Position numbers and translations under genes: made by a program
From: JACJYC01 sp964558465
GTDB taxonomy: Bacteria; Bacteroidota; Bacteroidia; Chitinophagales; Saprospiraceae
Length of the DNA stretch: 25,889 nt
Reading direction: 5' to 3'
Assembly: GCA_964558465.1 (NCBI GenBank)
Contig: CAZLEF010000099.1
Span: 1 to 25,889 of the forward strand
In this document: piece after piece, positions 23,305 to 25,889 of the stretch
Position numbering within the stretch: position 1 is the first letter of the stretch
Layout of the letters: every line of letters starts with the position of its first letter
The notes under the pieces: model-generated
Databases searched by the model: none
What the model saw: the letters and a program-made list of their open reading frames with translations, nothing else
What the model was told of the DNA's origin: nothing

Positions 23305-23521
23305 CCTGGATCGGCAGTTTGAGTTGGGTGAGCGGATAGGTTAGACTGAATAACAAGCGCAGGCTTGCCCGGCGGCGGCTTTGCAGCATCCGATTGGTTG
23401 GTAGTTTTCACGATAGTCGTCGCTCGCTGATGATTAATTTTTATCAAATTTTAATTCTTGCTGTATCGCTGTTAAAACTGCACAAACTTAAACTTTTTCA
23501 GGTTATCTTTTTTAAAAAAAA
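23305..23521 (-). promoter_or_regulatory. 217-bp leader/intergenic region upstream of the ATP-grasp pair
   Basis: On the minus strand TAAGTTTG (23483-23490) is an exact -7 match, but no -33 TTG stands at proper spacing. A start there would leave a leader of about 170 nt before the ATP-grasp ATG. The leader contains a weak TTG-initiated 62-codon frame (23447 down to 23259) overlapping the ligase start. A short A/T tract at 23510-23522 abuts the upstream esterase stop. No clear terminator is seen. Confidence 0.35.
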
Positions 23522-24916
23522 TCATTCCGCCACGGCCTTGAAACAAGAAGCCGGCAAACCTTCTTTATTGAAAAGGTTCGGCTCGGCCGTATTGCTCCAG
23601 GCAAACCGTACGGCCTTGGGATTTTTCACACCGTCCGCCCTCACAATGAGGGTGTTACCTGCAATAACGGCTTCTGCAGGAACAAATTTCCCGTCCGCTT
23701 CCGCCAGTTCGAAATGGGTCAGTTTTTCGCCCTTGCAAAACAGTCCGTTCTCTGCATAATCAAAAAAGAGCCGGGCTTTTCTGCCCTCGATCTTCATTTC
23801 CCGGAAAAGCGGGCCTGAAACGGGCGCAACGGGTTTGTTGTAGGTCTTGACCAGGGCCCAGTTGGCGAGCCGGACCCCCACGTCAAGTTTGTTGCGGGGA
23901 TGAATATCCTTGATATTGCCGATATCGCTGACCACTACCATCCCCGTGTTCGGGATGCGCATAGCCCGGCGCTGTTCATCCCGGACGACGGCGCCTGCCC
24001 CGGGCTCGCCGTATTCGTAGGGTGCAATCTGCACGTAATAAAACGGGAATTCGTAACCCCATGCCTTTCGCCAGCTTTGGACAAGGCCTTCCAGCATTTC
24101 TGCGTATGTTTCCCCGTTGACGGTATTGGATTCCCCCTGGTACCACAATGCGCCCGCAATGCGGTAGGGGATTACAGGGGCAATCATGGCGTGATATGCC
24201 CTGCCGGGTTTTTCAGGCCCCCATTGCACCGGTTTTTGTTTAGCGGCCGATTGGGCCAGGACCGGGTCGGCGGCAATCACCGGCGGGTTCATCCAGACCT
24301 CTATGGGGGTGCCGCCCCAACTGCTGTTGATGAGGCCGACGGGTACGTCGAGTTCCTGGTTGAGGCGCCGGGCAAAGAAATAGGCCACCGCGCTGAAAGA
24401 TTGCATGGTTTCCGGGGTGCATACCTGCCATTCCCCGCCCAGGTCGACCTGCGGGCCGTCGGCGGTTCTGTGCGATACACTAAAAAAACGGATATTGGGG
24501 TACCAGGCTGTTTTGACCGCTTCGTCGGCGCCGTCGATGCCCGACCGGGCCGACCATTCCATATTGGACTGTCCGGAGCACAACCACACCTCTCCGATGA
24601 GCACATCTTTTAATTCAACCGTGTTGTGTCCTTTGATGGTGATCGAATAAGGGCCGCCCGCCGAAGGGGTTTGCACCTTCACCTGCCATTGCGCCTGATT
24701 GGAAGTCACTGTTTTGACGGTATGCTGGTCCCAGGAAGTGACGACGGCAACCTCCTCGAGCGGTTTTCCCCAACCCCAGATGGTAACTTCGGCTTTTTGT
24801 TGCAGCACCATATGGTCGCCAAACAGCGCGGGCAAGGAAATATTGGCCAGGGAACAAGCCGGCAGCAGAAAATGGAGGATCATGACGGACAGGAAAACGG
24901 GAAAAGGTTGCTTCAT
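23522..24916 (-). CDS. sialate O-acetylesterase (SGNH-type carbohydrate esterase)
   Basis: This 464-residue exported esterase removes O-acetyl groups from sialic acids or similar sugars. A signal peptide spans about 1-24 (MKQPFPVFLSVMILHFLLPA). The mature protein opens with the family's LPALFGDHMVLQQKAEVTIWGWG beta-rich domain. The SGNH-like catalytic blocks are CSGQSNMEW (nucleophile Ser), NSSWGGTPIEVWM, ALWYQGESN (block III) and DIHPRNKLDVG (block V Asp and His). Length matches the family. It precedes the ATP-grasp pair on the same strand, but the 217-bp gap with its own -7 box argues for separate transcription. A near-consensus -7 (AACCTTTG, 24934-24941 on the minus strand) lies upstream of its start. 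The true substrate may be another acetylated glycan. Confidence 0.92.
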   Translation of the reverse strand: MKQPFPVFLSVMILHFLLPACSLANISLPALFGDHMVLQQKAEVTIWGWGKPLEEVAVVTSWDQHTVKTVTSNQAQWQVKVQTPSAGGPYSITIKGHNTVELKDVLIGEVWLCSGQSNMEWSARSGIDGADEAVKTAWYPNIRFFSVSHRTADGPQVDLGGEWQVCTPETMQSFSAVAYFFARRLNQELDVPVGLINSSWGGTPIEVWMNPPVIAADPVLAQSAAKQKPVQWGPEKPGRAYHAMIAPVIPYRIAGALWYQGESNTVNGETYAEMLEGLVQSWRKAWGYEFPFYYVQIAPYEYGEPGAGAVVRDEQRRAMRIPNTGMVVVSDIGNIKDIHPRNKLDVGVRLANWALVKTYNKPVAPVSGPLFREMKIEGRKARLFFDYAENGLFCKGEKLTHFELAEADGKFVPAEAVIAGNTLIVRADGVKNPKAVRFAWSNTAEPNLFNKEGLPASCFKAVAE

Positions 24917-25025
24917 TGAAATCGTTTTTTACACAAAGGTTTGGAGGGGCGAAATTATTGTTTTCAGGTGGGCTAATCAATAAGGGCCATGTCGAAAATA
25001 ATTTCCTTTTTTTCGGAAAGTTCGC

Positions 25026-25130
25026 CAGTCTGCAGTCCACAGTCCACAGCCTCTTGAAACTGAGCGAAGTCGAAGTTCAATCCAAGCCACGGCGTGGGGA
25101 AGTTATTTTTTGCACGTCCCTAAGGGACGG
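25026..25130. repeat. mosaic of short repeats and palindromes in a 305-bp gene-free gap
   Basis: The gap 24917-25221 has no credible gene. It contains three 7-bp units (CAGTCTG, CAGTCCA, CAGTCCA; 25026-25046), ACTGAGCGAAGTCGAAGTTC (25060-25079, a sequence I associate with dispersed Bacteroidota repeats), CCACG-G-CGTGG (25087-25097, resembling the CCACGCC core) and CGTCCC-TAA-GGGACG (25115-25129). The remaining bases, 24943-25025 and 25131-25170, show nothing I can name. Confidence 0.7.
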
Positions 25131-25170
25131 AAAATAAGGAACGACACCGGAATACGGGCCATTACAAACA

Positions 25171-25200
25171 GCGGGCTGCCGGCAACAGCCGGCAGCCCGC
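25171..25200 (-). terminator. strong GC hairpin downstream of the right-edge gene
   Basis: GCGGGCTGCCGGC (25171-25183) pairs perfectly with GCCGGCAGCCCGC (25188-25200) around a 4-nt loop. On the minus strand it starts 21 bp after the stop of the hypothetical gene and is followed by TGTTTGT. The U-tract is short, but position and a 13-bp stem fit a terminator. Confidence 0.6.
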
Positions 25201-25221
25201 GAACCGCCGAGGCGGCAATAC

Positions 25222-25889
25222 TTATTTTTCACTTGCCAGGGCCGAGGCCACAATCGCGCCGATCAGGCCGCCGAATTCCGCACCGATTGCGTCGGCTAAC
25301 CAGACGGGGATGCGTTCCGGGCTGATCGCGCCGTCTTCACTGGGTTGGGTGACGGATTTCCAGTACCAGAAGTAGCGGCTGTTTTTCAGGATGGAGAGCA
25401 TCGACAGGACGACCTTTGGATTGCCCATTTTTACGTCGAGGGCCAGCCGGTTCTCCTGTTGGGTCATAAAGTTTACGAACTGACCGAGTTCTTCCGGCGA
25501 GCGGACAGGCATGGCGACGGCTTTGTCGAGAATGTCGAGCAGTATTTCTTTGTCATTCGCATTCAGGCGGGTTTCGTTCAGCCGGGCGGTGTAATCGTTG
25601 AAGTCGCGGTCGAGGTCGAGGGCATGGGCGCCTTTCAGTTCGTCGGCGGTGACCGGCAATTCGACCTCAGTGAGAAACTGGGCGGCCTTGTCGGTGAGCA
25701 ATTTCTGCAGGGCTTTCCGGTCCTGTTTCAGCGCCCGGATCTCATTTCGATTGTCGTTCAGGATGACTTGTACGGCCAGGTTGTGCAATTGGCCGACCTT
25801 GTCCTGCGGGTTAACCGGATTGAGCAGGTTGCCGGCTTTCAGCCCGGCAGCCGGATCGAATACGACCTGCCGGATGCCGTTATCCAGGC
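25222..25889 (-). CDS. hypothetical protein, N-terminus beyond the window
   Basis: The frame is open from the right edge to a stop at 25222, giving the last 221 residues. An internal TTG near 25788 should not be taken as the start, because codons upstream of it read on as good protein (VVFDPAAGLKAGNLLNPVNPQDKVG). The visible part is mainly charged helices (NDNRNEIRALKQDRKALQKLL; LDRDFNDYTARLNETRLNANDKEILLDIL). It ends in a small-residue hydrophobic tail, WLADAIGAEFGGLIGAIVASALASEK, resembling a glycine-zipper membrane segment. I do not recognise the family. A strong hairpin follows the stop. Confidence 0.75.
   Translation of the reverse strand, partial: LDNGIRQVVFDPAAGLKAGNLLNPVNPQDKVGQLHNLAVQVILNDNRNEIRALKQDRKALQKLLTDKAAQFLTEVELPVTADELKGAHALDLDRDFNDYTARLNETRLNANDKEILLDILDKAVAMPVRSPEELGQFVNFMTQQENRLALDVKMGNPKVVLSMLSILKNSRYFWYWKSVTQPSEDGAISPERIPVWLADAIGAEFGGLIGAIVASALASEK

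Overview
The window comes from a Bacteroidota chromosome. The genus is not certain, but a Saprospiria-like (Lewinella/Haliscomenobacter-type) organism is the best guess. Three things support this: type IX secretion (T9SS) C-terminal sorting domains on secreted proteins, Bacteroidota-style promoters (-7 box TAnnTTTG with a -33 TTG/TTTG), and typical gene content (rpmH, LysM-glucosaminidase, OMP-lptB, alaS, mutS2, a DUF4870/Tic20-like protein, a four-helix-bundle protein). There are no rRNA or tRNA genes, no phage, no CRISPR and no obvious genomic island. It reads as a conserved core region with one insertion sequence and an unusual load of short intergenic repeats.

Layout. Positions 1-986 hold the end of an unrecognised gene and a class-I glutamine amidotransferase. 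Positions 1105-3109 hold rpmH (minus strand, with promoter and terminator) divergent from a secreted glucosaminidase with LysM repeats. Positions 3110-4608 hold an outer-membrane beta-barrel gene followed directly by lptB. An IS701-like element occupies 4714-6209. Two small paralogous lipoprotein-like genes (6289-6926) and a Tic20/DUF4870-like membrane protein follow. Positions 7732-10345 hold a secreted M43 metallopeptidase and a second T9SS cargo protein, 4 bp apart. alaS (minus) is divergent from an orphan HlyD-type adaptor, which converges on pirin and its neighbouring Crp/Fnr regulator. Then come a four-helix-bundle gene bracketed by AT-rich inverted repeats, mutS2, a trpB2-type tryptophan synthase beta chain, a tandem pair of ATP-grasp ligases, a sialate O-acetylesterase, and a hypothetical gene running off the right edge.

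The most interesting coding unit is the ATP-grasp pair (20751-23304). Two paralogous D-Ala-D-Ala-ligase-like enzymes are separated by a single base. The second is fused at its C-terminus to a complete SET methyltransferase domain with a post-SET zinc motif. This looks like a ligation plus N-methylation system of unknown substrate.

The most interesting non-coding signal is a family of composite intergenic repeats. Short 7-9 bp tandem arrays, each with a different unit, are combined with palindromic cores (CCACGCC-n-GGCGTGG, or a core containing AGCTACRTCGG). Several begin inside or next to the stop codon of the upstream gene. One array lies in the alaS/hlyD divergent control region, where it appears to supply the alaS -33 box.
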